Assembly: GCA_022059125.1 (NCBI GenBank)
Contig: JAEUWY010000004.1
Span: 4,278,001-4,342,000 of the forward strand
Length of the DNA stretch: 64,000 bases
Source: Corynespora cassiicola
Lineage: Eukaryota; Ascomycota; Dothideomycetes; Pleosporales; Corynesporascaceae
Direction of reading: 5' to 3'
Every line of letters starts with the position of its first letter. The first letter of the stretch is position 1. Positions 35,031 to 45,623 of this stretch are shown here, piece after piece. The notes under the pieces were generated by a model that was not told where the DNA came from, searched no databases, and saw only the letters and a program-made list of their open reading frames with translations. A program made the translations under genes and the position numbers.

Positions 35031-35948
35031 ATGGACGCCCCCGTGGTCAAGTTCAAGAAGCGCAACCCCAAGGCCGTCGCCCGCAAGGTCGTCGCCCCGC
35101 CACCGGCGTCCGACCACGATTCGTCGGGCTCCGAGGCAGAGGGCGAGGACGGGCGGGTCGTCAAGCGGCGCAAGATCAACACCAGCGCGCTCAAGGCCTC
35201 TACGGCCGATCAGAAGACCCTGTCCAGCTACGAGGGGACCACCAAGTATGCCGCCGACAAGTCTGCCGTCATCGAGGCCAGCAACGACGCCACCAAGCAG
35301 TCCAACTGGTACGAGGAGAATGCGGACCATGCCACGAGCTCCAAGAACCTGCTCGGCACCACGCGCTCGAAGCCCCAGTCATTTATCGAAAAGAACCCCG
35401 ACGCCCCGACCCGCCAGGTCGGCCCCGTGAAATCCTCGAGCAACGTGCGCACCATCACCATCACCGACTACACCCCCGACGTATGCAAAGACTACAAGCA
35501 GACCGGATTCTGCGGTTTCGGAGACGGCTGCAAGTTCTTGCACGCTCGCGAAGACTATGCCGCCGGGTGGAAATTGGACCGCGAGTGGGAAATGTCCAGC
35601 AAGGGCAAGAAGCCCGGCGGGACCGTCGTGGCATCGGCGAATCGCGAACAAGCCACCAAAGACGAGGATGGGATCGACCTGGCCATGCTGGAGAAGATCC
35701 CATTCGCCTGCATCATTTGCAAGAACCCGTACAAAGACCCAATCACGACAAAGTGCGGCCATTACTTCTGCCAATCCTGTGCACTCAAGAGGTACAAAAA
35801 GGACCCAACATGTGCGGCGTGCAGCACCAAGACACAGGGCGTGTTCAATCGAGCGAAGAACCTGGAAAAGCTTCTTCAGAAAAAGCAGAAAATGGAAGAC
35901 AGGAAGAAGGAAGAAGAGGCGGCGGCTGCTGCAGAAAACGGAGACTGA
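35031..35948 (+). CDS. cwc24: Pre-mRNA splicing factor CWC24 (CCCH zinc finger + RING)
   Basis: Intronless, 305 residues from the ATG at 35031. The start MDAPVVKFKKRN is the typical Cwc24/RNF113 N-terminus. A CCCH zinc finger with C-x8-C-x5-C-x3-H spacing lies at about 152-172 (CKDYKQTGFCGFGDGCKFLH) and a C3HC4 RING finger at about 227-264 (CIICKNPYKDP, CGHYFCQSCALKRY, CAAC). The C-terminus is Lys/Glu-rich coiled coil. Cwc24 binds the activated spliceosome around the 5' splice site before Prp2-driven remodelling; the human counterpart RNF113A has E3 ligase activity. Other in-frame ATGs lie upstream (34911), but the segment they add has no family resemblance. Confidence 0.94.
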   Translation: MDAPVVKFKKRNPKAVARKVVAPPPASDHDSSGSEAEGEDGRVVKRRKINTSALKASTADQKTLSSYEGTTKYAADKSAVIEASNDATKQSNWYEENADHATSSKNLLGTTRSKPQSFIEKNPDAPTRQVGPVKSSSNVRTITITDYTPDVCKDYKQTGFCGFGDGCKFLHAREDYAAGWKLDREWEMSSKGKKPGGTVVASANREQATKDEDGIDLAMLEKIPFACIICKNPYKDPITTKCGHYFCQSCALKRYKKDPTCAACSTKTQGVFNRAKNLEKLLQKKQKMEDRKKEEEAAAAAENGD

Positions 35949-37059
35949 AGGAAAGGACGATGGACTATACAATCCTCAGCGCTGCCTCCCCAGAGCCAAT
36001 GTGCCTTCATCAGACGGCCTCGACAGTTTTGCCTTTGAGCATCGAGTCTGGCGGTACTTGAAGCGACACCACCAGTATATTGCTCCACTTGTTTGTGCAG
36101 TTGTGCGCAGAGCGTGGCCGGATCAGCGCTTCCGTAAGGTTTGAGAGCTCTGCAGCCGAGATAAACAAAAAAAGTCATGTCGAGCACGCAATGACTAGAT
36201 GAAAGGCATATCGCTGTATAATAACTAGAATGAAGACGCTTCTGCCTACATGGGCAATCAAGGGGAATCGCGACATGGACAGCTATTTATGCACGTGCTT
36301 AACATATTCGTTGATTCGCCAGTGCACTCTCTCGTTCATTTACCCCTCGAGTATCTCATCGCCATCTAATGGATCCCAAAAGCAACCACCCGCAGATGGT
36401 GGTCGATTGTTATTGTTTTTTTAGCAAAAGCACGACGCCGCAATGGCGAGCTATGCTCCCAAGATCATGCTGCCACGAATGACCTTGGAACGTACCGGTA
36501 CCTACCTAGGCACTTTGTACATGTGTAAGAACCTTGGAAATTGTTAGAGAAAAGATTACAGGAAAGTTTCGGAGCACTATGTGTTCTCGTGAGACTTCAC
36601 AGTATTTGAGCCTGCTACGTCCTGCATCTCTGAAGAAGGCCTCCAGGAATTGCAATGTTGATTTGCATCACGGGATATCGTGATGCGCTAACCTTGCCAG
36701 GCCGGGGTCAGCGAAGCGAGCAGACGCGACGCCTCCGCATCTCCTTGCCCAAGCAAGCTGTGCCCCACCACGCCCAGTGTCACGGCTAGGCCAGCATTGG
36801 GGTCGACATCTCGCCACCGTCATGCATCTTCGGATTCCCACCGCCTTTGGTGTCGCCCTCTGTGCAATTCTTTTGTGGGCAAAGCAATCGGGACCGCGCC
36901 TGCCAAAAAAGTAACAACATTGCTTCGCCATTTCCTACTTGGTACCTTCCCGAAACTGGTGCTTCCGGGACTACCATGGCCGCCATTTGTCGAGCCCGTC
37001 TGCTCTCAGATCTGAGCGGATAGACGCCTGGTGATAAAGAAGCAACTTCTCTCGACGGC
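35949..37059. other. Intergenic region
   Basis: About 1.1 kb between CWC24 and the broken gene. AT-richer near 36200-36430. No gene, tRNA or repeat recognised. Confidence 0.5.
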
Positions 37060-40000
37060 CGGCTGTGTGCATTCCATTCTCGACAGTGTCAAGGTTTGGC
37101 GCCCCAATCCCCATTTCGGTCCGATACTGATGAATTGAAGCACTTTATCGCGGATATAAGAGGCGCAACGAGCAGCTGGATGCTCTATCAGAGGCACAGC
37201 CCCCCTTCCTCGGCAATTCCAAACCCTCTCTTGCCGTGCAGGAGTTCAACCAAGTAGAAGATGAAGCTACCCTGCGAGAACTTCATGACCATCTCTTCCG
37301 CAAGTATAACCTCCTTGAGCGCGTCACTCGTGCCCGGAAGCTGCACCACTCTCACTTCTTCGCTATTAATCACGACTATGGCCACGAAAAGTACCTCAAC
37401 AAGCTACAGAATGAGAGGCACGTCACAACCAGAGCTCTAGAGCGGCTAGGCAGGCAGGGTGCCCAGGTCATGTATAAGCAGAAGCAATGGTTTGACTGGG
37501 TCGAACAATGTCAAGATGAGGGAGAAAGTCGGCATGAAAATGAGAGTAAGACGGTCAAGCTTGAGGCAATGCTTTTCAAAAGACATCAAAAGGAGGCCGA
37601 ACGCCGTCAACGGGAGATGGAGCTGAAGGAGAAGGAGAAACGCGAGGAGGAATATCTGGACACGGTATATATGCAGCGACTATCTGAGATGTCCCTGGAA
37701 GAGCAGGACGATTGGGATCCTGTTCAGGACGTGTTTGGATTTGAGCGGGACCATTACGTCGAGCTTATCAAATTCTTCCTCATGCTCAAGGACCAACACG
37801 TGGTGGAAGAGGCCCAGGATGAGAATGCCAGTACCGAGAAGGCTGGTGACGGCCAGGGGCGACAGGAGAGGACACTTTCTAAAGTGCGAAGAAGCGCGCA
37901 AAGAAAACCAAGGCAGACCAATCAAAAGATGAGGGTGGCGCCAAAGGGTCAAATACGATTGAAGTGAAAACCAGGGCTCAAATGCGAGAGCGGCCACAGA
38001 ATCCCGTCAAATACCCGCAGCCATTGGGGTGGGACATGGCTCAAGATCAGACGCAGGGAAGAGACAATTTCCAGTCGCCCCCAATCCCAGAAGACGAGCT
38101 GGAGACATTCCTTGATGAGATTGCCGAGGTGAAGCACTTCCTTTTCTGTCGCCTACTGCTCTCACATTCGACCCTGCTTCCAAATGCCCTTCAATCCGGG
38201 AGCATCGAGGAATTCCTTGCCAATGGACAAGTCACTCAAGCGAACCTCCGCGATCTCACGCTGAAGCTGGAACGTCCTCTTCAAGATGTTCGCGATGCAT
38301 GTGCCGACTTGATTCGAGGCGAAAACGACGATGAGCCCGAGGATGACGCGAACAGAACATACCAAGACGATGGCCACCAGAACTTCAAAAGAAAAACACT
38401 CGGGACATACAGGTTTGAAGCCTCTCAATACCAGACGATCCCAGAAAAATACCAGACAACGCGAAAGGGCCGCCAAGAAGAAAAAACTCCAATCAAGTAA
38501 ACTATTCGACCCAGGCGAGGATCCAGGCATCCTTGACTTTGGCAATGCCACTGACGAGAGCCACTATTCCCGAAAGCGTACACGCATCAAGGGTTGCGGT
38601 CGCTTCATGTACAACTATCCGTCGGAGAAAGCCTTGAACCGCGGGGATTGGTTCCATTTCTCCGTCATTGCCAAAAACTCTAGTCTATTCGATGCAGTCG
38701 AGCTTTGTCGAAACTGGAACGAATTTATCGGGTTGAACATTCTCTGCCTTCATAATTTCTTCCACGCAGCAGAATGGACATGCTTCTCTAGCAGTCTGCC
38801 CCATCAACAGTTAGTTCAGCTCGGTTTTGTACACTACTTTGCGAGCGAAAGTGCAGACAAGAACACCCTCTACCTTAAAAACGGAAGCCGGAGAGCGGCA
38901 CGCCGTAAACACCAGTTGGTGGAGATGAGGAACCTCATTTGCGGGCACATCAAACGCGACGATCCGGTTAGCCGTCGTTTCATCCAGTACATCTCAATGG
39001 ATACGTTTCAGTTACGAGCTTTGGTGAGACCGCAAAACTGGCAAGATTCTTATCCAGCCACCTGATGATCAGTTGTGGCTCATATGAGTGCAGAGCGACC
39101 GGGGACGCGCCAGACGTAATGAAGTCCAAATCGTCCACGAAGTCGGGCCTAAGTTGTTCGAGGGGGTGGACTCGACTCGAAAGTGGCACCTAGGATTCGA
39201 AGAGTATTACGATGTATACATCTGGGACGCGCCCTCTGGCAGGCCGTTAACTATGCTGCTGCGCAGGATACAAGAGGTACGTAAATTTGTTTTCACGGTT
39301 CTCCAGACCCAATGACCAATTATAGTGGCATATCCAAATCAACTCGACCAGGTATGCAGCATTCAAATGGCTGAAATATATACATCCTTCAACAACAATT
39401 TCGCTGTAGAGATCGGTCGCGGTTCCTCATAGATACTGACCACAACAGACTATGGCACGAGCTTTGCGTGTCCGAAAGTACAAGGACATATTCTCTGCCT
39501 GTGAGCCTATCCTGAAGTCAATTACCAGAGATCCCGTGACACAAAGAGTCCGGAGCATCAATCCAGGGGAGCGAGCCACCAGTCTCTGGGATACACTCGA
39601 TGACTCAACGGAAGCCTGGCAATCGAACTCGGACCAAGGGGGCATGGCCGCCACGTATATATACACCGAGGCCGACGAAGTGGAAGATGTCATACTTTTC
39701 CCACAAGAAGCCAATGGTGAGATGGCCGATAACCTCTTCACGGATAACGCCAGCACCTTGGAGGTGATTGAGAGAAAGCCAAGCTTCGATCTCAGAAGGT
39801 TTTATGAAGATATCGACACAGATGAAGAGTTTTTTTGATAACAATTCTTCAAGCTCCGAAGACCCACCAAGAGAAGGTCTGAATAGCCCTGAAGAAGATG
39901 ACAGTGACGAGGACTGGAAAGACGAAAGCCGTGACGACAAAGAAGGATCTGATGAGCGGAACGCCCGAGCCATGATGGATACCATTGAGGTACTTCGCAA

Positions 40001-41256
40001 ACACTTCAAGGATCAGGCGGATTCGCGCAGCGGCGATCCGGACTTTTTCATACCCTTGCTGAAGAACCCATCATTGGCCGAGCAGATACCCGAATCAATT
40101 CGAAGCCACTCTGGCGACCTGATGAATGTTTGTCGCGTTGCCTTGATGCAACAAAGAGTAGAAAAGTCTCCAGCCGACGAACTCCAACGATTCTCTGACC
40201 GAAGGTGTTCCAAGCTCAATCAACCTGGCACCATTCGAGCTCTGCAAGTTTATGCAAATGACGCCCAATCTCTAAGAGGAATGGCGCACCGTTAGCGACA
40301 TATTCTCTGTATACGCTTTGATTGCTCTCTTCTTCGATGGAGACGCCTTCCTCAAATCAGAGCATGGGGACATGTTCAGCCAGTCGAAGCTGTTCGACCA
40401 AGCGGAGCGGGCCAGGCATGTGCCCGACCGCAGGAGCTCTCGGAGCAACCTGACGATGCCCGAGCAGTTTTGGGGCGAATGGGATGAATTGCTCCGGAGC
40501 AATGGGCGGTCACCTGAATCTAGCTTCAGTGACCCGGTGGATGAAATCTATCCCATGGAGTGGCGCAAAACCATCCGATGCGTGGTGGTACAATGTAGGT
40601 GGTGCTCCGTGTGCGTAGATTAACCGCAACTGAAAGCTGCAGTATTCCGTGCAGGCGCCATATTTCGTGCATACTTCGAGAAGGTAAAGGGTGTCGCAGT
40701 GGCCCAAGCCGAGCCCGGGCGGGCGCAGGACTTGTACTTGGACTACAGGATTGGCATTCCCTCGGCATCGGCCGTTTCCCACCTGACGGATCCGACGCCC
40801 TTTGATCGCGACTACATGGTAACCAAGGCCCACCAGTTTGCCAGCCAGTACCCTAGCGCCCGCTTCTCTATTCTGAGGATGTGGTCTTCTCCCCACTTTT
40901 ATTCAATGGCGCTCACTAAACACATGCAGCTGGACTCGGGCTTTAGTGACGATCGTGGGCGGTTGTGGTCGTTCCGCTTCCTACCCAGGGACATGCCCCG
41001 CTCGGATCGGTTTATACACGCGAAAGTGTCGGACAACATCGGTGGGTACAAGGACCAGTTTGGGGATCAGGTGTGTGTTGCAAAAGATGTGGTGCTAGTC
41101 ATGGGCAAGGATGAGGGGGAACTGAGACGGCTGAGCGAGGACGCTACCTTGGCCACAGAAAGGATGCCCTGGACGCTCGAGGTGGACTTTTGGCGCAGCT
41201 TCGTCAACGTGGACCTGCAGTTCGTGGAGGGCCTGGACAGCAGGTGGCTGGAGTAG
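37060..41256 (+). pseudogene. Large broken gene of unknown function (multiple frameshifts plus stop)
   Basis: A single long coding region can be followed across all three frames. Consecutive coding-like segments: NPHFG (to 37114), SDTDELKHFI (from 37112), RGYKRRNEQLDAL to about 37885, the stretch with KTRAQMRERPQNPVKYP to about 38410, FDPGEDPGILDFG to about 39023, DRKTGKILIQPPDDQLW with TGA at 39085-39087, GRARRNEVQIVHEVG with plausible introns near 39279-39329 and 39353-39430, DHNRLWHELCVSE, YKDIFSACEPILKS to 39833, DNNSSSSEDPP to about 40280, EWRTVSDIFSVYALIALFF with an intron near 40594-40653, and an open 3' part ending WLE at 41256. Frame changes occur without usable splice sites. It resembles a conserved fungal protein of unknown function with an alpha-helical, Lys/Glu-rich middle; I do not know its role. 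Flanking genes read cleanly, which argues against general sequencing error. Confidence 0.75.
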
Positions 41257-42240
41257 GCGGGCCACGACACCCTCTGCTGCCTCCCAACAAGACATGGTGC
41301 TGGAGGGGCAGGCGGTGGTCTCATTGACGGGGGGGCCGCCAGCGCCAGCGTCGCCCGGAGTCATGGCTGCTTTGCCTCGAAGCTGGGAGCGCGGGGAAAA
41401 GGTGGAGAGGAGCCCTTGGCTGCTGACGTGCTTGGGGGGGATGGACGTATGGATGTGCGGACGTGTGGACGTGTGGACGCACTCAACGGAACGGGCGCCC
41501 GGGACGTCCAGAGGTTCTAGAAAAGATGGGCTGCGGGGATTATACAGGAGGGCATGGCTGTAGCAGAGCAGAGGGCGGGTTGGCGACGGACAGGTTTGTC
41601 ATAGAATCAGAAGGCTTGTCTAATAGGCCAGGGGCGGTATCTACATGTGCTGTCGAGGGCAGGCGCGTTATCAGAGACGGTGGCAGCGGCAGCTCAGCCC
41701 TTGGCAGGGACGGTCGGGCGGGATAGATTGGGGTGGGCTCAGTGCTAATTAACGACGCTGCACGCGCTGCACGGGATGGGTTCGCACATCGCTCGATGGC
41801 CGGCGGACGCAGATGGGCGCAGATCGATGCAGCCGGGGGCGTCGCCTGGGCGTCCGGATAGCCGCTTTGGGGGTGGGCGGCCGTTGGAGGCGGTGGCATG
41901 TGAACTGAAGGAGATTTAGCCGTTGGCAGCGATGAGGGTGTGTGAGGGCGACGACGACGTGTGCGCGCCTCCAGGGCTCCCAGGCCGCCAGGCTCCCAGG
42001 CTGCCAGCGGCGGGCGGGCGTCTAAGAGCCCCACCCTTAGTCAGAAGACGGCCGCAGTCTAGGCGCGAGGCCCGCGTCGAGGATCCGCTTCCAGAAAGAA
42101 GCTGCCCCTCCAGGAGCCTCCGACCGCTACTTGTGAGCAGTCAGAGTTTTGCCCGGAGCAATTGGCCATATCCTCCACCATCAACCTCTCCTCCCTCTCT
42201 TGCATCGGCATCTGTCCTGGCCCGTCCTGTCCTGCCCTGC

Positions 42241-42285
42241 CCTGCCTGTCCTGCCTGTCCTGCCTGTCCTGCCTGTCCTGCCCTG
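42241..42285. repeat. 9-bp minisatellite (CCTGCCTGT)n
   Basis: Four perfect CCTGCCTGT units (42241-42276) flanked by degenerate CCTGCC copies on both sides. Confidence 0.92.
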
Positions 42286-42452
42286 TTCTGCCGCCGCCAC
42301 GCCGTTGCAGCTCGCGTGCAAGACGACCCCGGCGCGCAGTGGCTGGCCCAGTCCGGTGACCACTCGCTTCACCAATTAACCCTCGGCCATTCCGGATGCG
42401 TCGCGCTCGAGGACGAGGTACCGCTCCCCTCTCACCCCTCCACGCCGCGCCA

Positions 42453-42491
42453 GGTGCCAGCGGCCAGCGGCCAGCTGCCAGCTGCCAGCTG
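42453..42491. repeat. 7-bp repeat (CCAGCGG/CCAGCTG)n
   Basis: About five tandem 7-mers that drift from GCCAGCG to GCCAGCT along the array. Confidence 0.85.
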
Positions 42492-42748
42492 CCTTTTCTC
42501 TGCCCGCCCTGCCCGCTCTGCCCGCTGCCGTTGCAAATATGAGGCCGACGACTGACGCCCGCGCCCAGGTGCCGCCCCCGCCTGCTGCCCGCATGCGACA
42601 CAGCTTCCACGGATCCCGCAACGAGCCCGCAACGAGCCCGCAACCACCCCATCGCCATTCGCTGCCCGCCCCGTGACCCCGTCATTCGCCGACCCGGCTC
42701 CCTGACCGCGCTGCCGTCGCAACAGCCCTCTGCCCCGAGCCGCCGCCC

Positions 42749-44271
42749 ATGCTGCTGCAGACCGACCCGGGTCTGGCCGAGCGCACCGGCTTCAGCACCG
42801 CGCAATTGGAGACGCTGACCCGCAGCGTCGAGCGCAAGAAGCAGAAGCTCGAGGGCGATATCAACGACTACATCCGCCACAAGCAGGAAGAGCTGCGCAG
42901 CTATGAGCGCGAGGTACCACATGCCGTGATCGCGCCCGATATATTGAACCACGACGCTAATTGGCTTAGCTCGTAGAGCAGTACCGTTCCATGGATCCAG
43001 CCCAGGCGCCCCCAGCCAGCGACGCCGCCGTGTCGACGGCCAGGAATGCGGATCCCCCAGCCCACCCTGCTCAACACACTGAGCCCGCCGACAACAAAAA
43101 GCTCGGACCCGACGAGAAAGCTAAACGGACAAAGCACACACGTGTACATAAGCGCGAGCAGGAGCTGTGCGGCCTGGTAACCCCCATCTTCCTGCCGCTG
43201 CTGGACGCCCGAGACACGTCGCCCCCCAAGAAGCGGAAGGAGAAGAAGAGGTCCAAGGAGGACCAGGAGGCCGCCGGCCCCGGAGTTTCCCCTCCGCAAA
43301 TCGACCAGGGATCGCCCTCCCGAAATGCTGACAAGGGCAAGGAGAATCGCAGATCGAAGAGCAAAAGCAGAGACGAGAGGATGGAGTGGGGAGAGGGTGC
43401 TGCCGCCGGCGAGGCCAAGGAGGGCCAGAGGGCAGACGGCCGGAGGTCGAAGCGTGCCCCCATCAAGAAGTCGTCGCTGCGGCACAACAATGCGCCGAGG
43501 TTGAGGCGGAAACGCGTGAGTTTGGTGATTGACGACCAGATTGTGCACCCGTCAGACAACATCATCGAACCTGCTCTTACGTCGCCGAGCGAGACGACAC
43601 TATCCACAATGTCCAACTCGACCGCTTCCTTGGACGAAGTGATTGACCCGCAGTTGTACGACCGCCACGATACGCCCGTCCACCAGGACCCCGTCCACCA
43701 CAGTCTGCCTCTTCACATGGCGCTTCCCAGCACATCGCCCACCAAGCATACCGGCCATACTCTTGCCGAGTCCCCACAGGCTGAAGAGTACGACCCGCCA
43801 AAAGAGAAGCTCGAGTTTGAGCCGCCTCAAACCCAAACCCAGACCTACCTCGATCCCTCACCGGAGAAAGAGGCCATCATACCACAATACGCCAGTGCAG
43901 CGCCCATCTATGCCAACGAGCCGGACATTGCCGAGGTGGACGAGGAAGAGTTCAGTACCTACGTCGGCGGCATCAGCGGCTCGGGCGTCGACGATGTCGA
44001 TCAGACGGGCTCCTTTGGCTACCCGTCTAGCCTCGGGGCGAGCTACCTCGAGAGTTACATGCAGAATCGGCCGCTGAGCGTACGCATGGCGGCAGCGGAG
44101 AAGGCGGGGCTCGATGCGGACGAGAAGGCGCGGCTGCTACGCGATAAGCTGCGCGAAGAGGAGCGTGCGGCAGAGAAGAAGCGTAAGGAGAAGGGGAAAG
44201 CTAGAGTGCTGGACCCGAGGGATGACGATGACGACGATGATATGATAATCGGGAGTATGGAAGAGGTGTAG
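42749..44271 (+). CDS. Hypothetical coiled-coil, basic/acidic protein
   Basis: Exons 42749-42913 and 42979-44271 (65-nt intron; acceptor GTAGAG keeps frame) give 485 residues. Residues 1-60 are predicted coiled coil (TLTRSVERKKQKLEGDINDY, HKQEELRSYEREQYRSM). A second ordered patch follows near 105-130 (HKREQELCGLVTPIFLPLLD), then a nuclear-localisation-like run PPKKRKEKKRS, a disordered Pro/Gln/Glu-rich stretch, a helical segment SVRMAAAEKAGLDADEKARL with Lys/Arg/Glu, and an acidic D7 run before a final GSMEEV. I recognise no family. Nuclear location is inferred from the basic runs. Confidence 0.7.
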
Positions 44272-44804
44272 AGGGGGGGGGTTGTGGTTTCGACGGACGA
44301 GAATGAGCGAGAGGAGCGACCGACCGAGAACTTTATGTCCCCTCCCAAAACAGCGAGCGAAAGACGGGGGGTACTACTAGTAGTCGTACCCCTCCCCACC
44401 CACAGACACACACCAACTACCCATACATAGCCCGAGATTGGGGTGCCGGGCGCGCCGCCCCGGCCCTCTTTTTGAAACGGCATGCTTGCACAGACTTGGT
44501 ACTTGTTTTGCCGGGGTCATGGGCCTGGTCCCGGGCGTTGTAACCGGAATGGAACGTGCATGCGTGCGTGCGTTTGAGTGTCCAGATTTGGGACTCGACC
44601 TCTTTTTTTTTATATAACCTCTTCTCTCTTTTTTGGGGGGGAGAGGGCAGAATGAATGAATGAATGAATATATTTGGGGGGGGTTTTGGAGGGATTGGGA
44701 AAGGAAGGGAAGGGAAGGAGGATCAGGCTGGCTGGGTGATGCATCTATACGTACCTCAACACCTTGGCTTGTCTTGCCTTGCCAGGTACTTGCCTACTTA
44801 CCAT

Positions 44805-44829
44805 CATACATACATACATACATACATAC
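44805..44829. repeat. (CATA)n microsatellite
   Basis: Six tandem CATA units. Confidence 0.9.
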
Positions 44830-45138
44830 CCCCTACCATTAGGAGCGTCCGCGCGCCTCGTCTGGGTCTCGGCAAGTTGACAAGGACGGCTTCCCGCGAT
44901 GCAGAAGCATGGTTTTCTCATCTTTCAACATTCTTCTCGGTTTTTGTGTCTTTGGGAGTTTTTTTCCCTTTCTCTTCCCTTTTCTTCTTCTTCGTCTCTT
45001 TGGCTTTGTATGTATCGCTGGATGGGTAGGGTAGGGCATTGGGTGGCGCCTTGGACCTTTTTTTTTGGCTTCTTTCGTTCCTTCGTTTGGCTTTGGCTTT
45101 GGAAGCCCCCCCTCCCCCCTCCCTTTTTTTCCCTTCGC

Positions 45139-45175
45139 GGAGGAGGAGGAGGAGGAGGAGGAGGAGGAGGAGGAG
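45139..45175. repeat. (GGA)n trinucleotide repeat
   Basis: About twelve uninterrupted GGA/GAG units ending in a G run. Confidence 0.95.
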
Positions 45176-45580
45176 GGGGGGGCACAAGGTCTGCGGCAAA
45201 GGTTGCTTGCGCGTAGGTAGGTAGGTATGCATTGCGACAGGTTAGCCACCAGCAGCAGTAGCCTACAGACTGATGCGAAGCTGGTCCTTTTTCTTCTTCC
45301 TTTTTGTTTTTCCTTCTGCATACTACCTAGGCACCCTAGGGACCGAGGGACGTGTATACATGTATAGGGCTCGGAACCGGGGCATTGGGGGAGGGGGGGG
45401 GAGGGATGGGCAGGTGTGTGTGTGTACCGGAATCAGACAATATCATCATCAGCATCATCATCATCATCATTTATCGTCATCGTGGCAATCAGCGGGACAG
45501 CAAGACCTTTCTTACGTGCGCGTGTATCAATGCATTGGGTGTGGGTGGGTGGGTGGGTCGGTCGGTACGGGCGTGCAATG

Positions 45581-45623
45581 GCTGGCTGGCTGGCTGGCTG
45601 GCTAGCTAGCTGGCTGGCTGGCT
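45581..45623. repeat. (GGCT)n tetranucleotide repeat
   Basis: About eleven GGCT/AGCT units, preceded at 45541-45557 by a (GGGT)n run. Confidence 0.92.

Larger units (their letters stand above)
41257..42748. other. GC-rich intergenic region with minisatellites
   Basis: About 1.5 kb between the broken gene and the next + strand gene. It contains a GGACGTGTG-like direct repeat (about 41442-41480), the 9-bp minisatellite at 42241 and a CCAGC(T/G)G repeat at 42453. The right part is the promoter and leader of the following gene. Open frames here derive from the repeats. Confidence 0.55.

Noticed and set aside
37060..41256. Programmed ribosomal frameshifting as the reason for the frame changes
   Set aside because: Too many changes, in both directions, plus an in-frame stop. 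Decay is simpler.
45039..45321. Frames with poly-Gly, poly-Arg or poly-Pro products
   Set aside because: Direct translations of the (GGA)n and G/T-run microsatellites.
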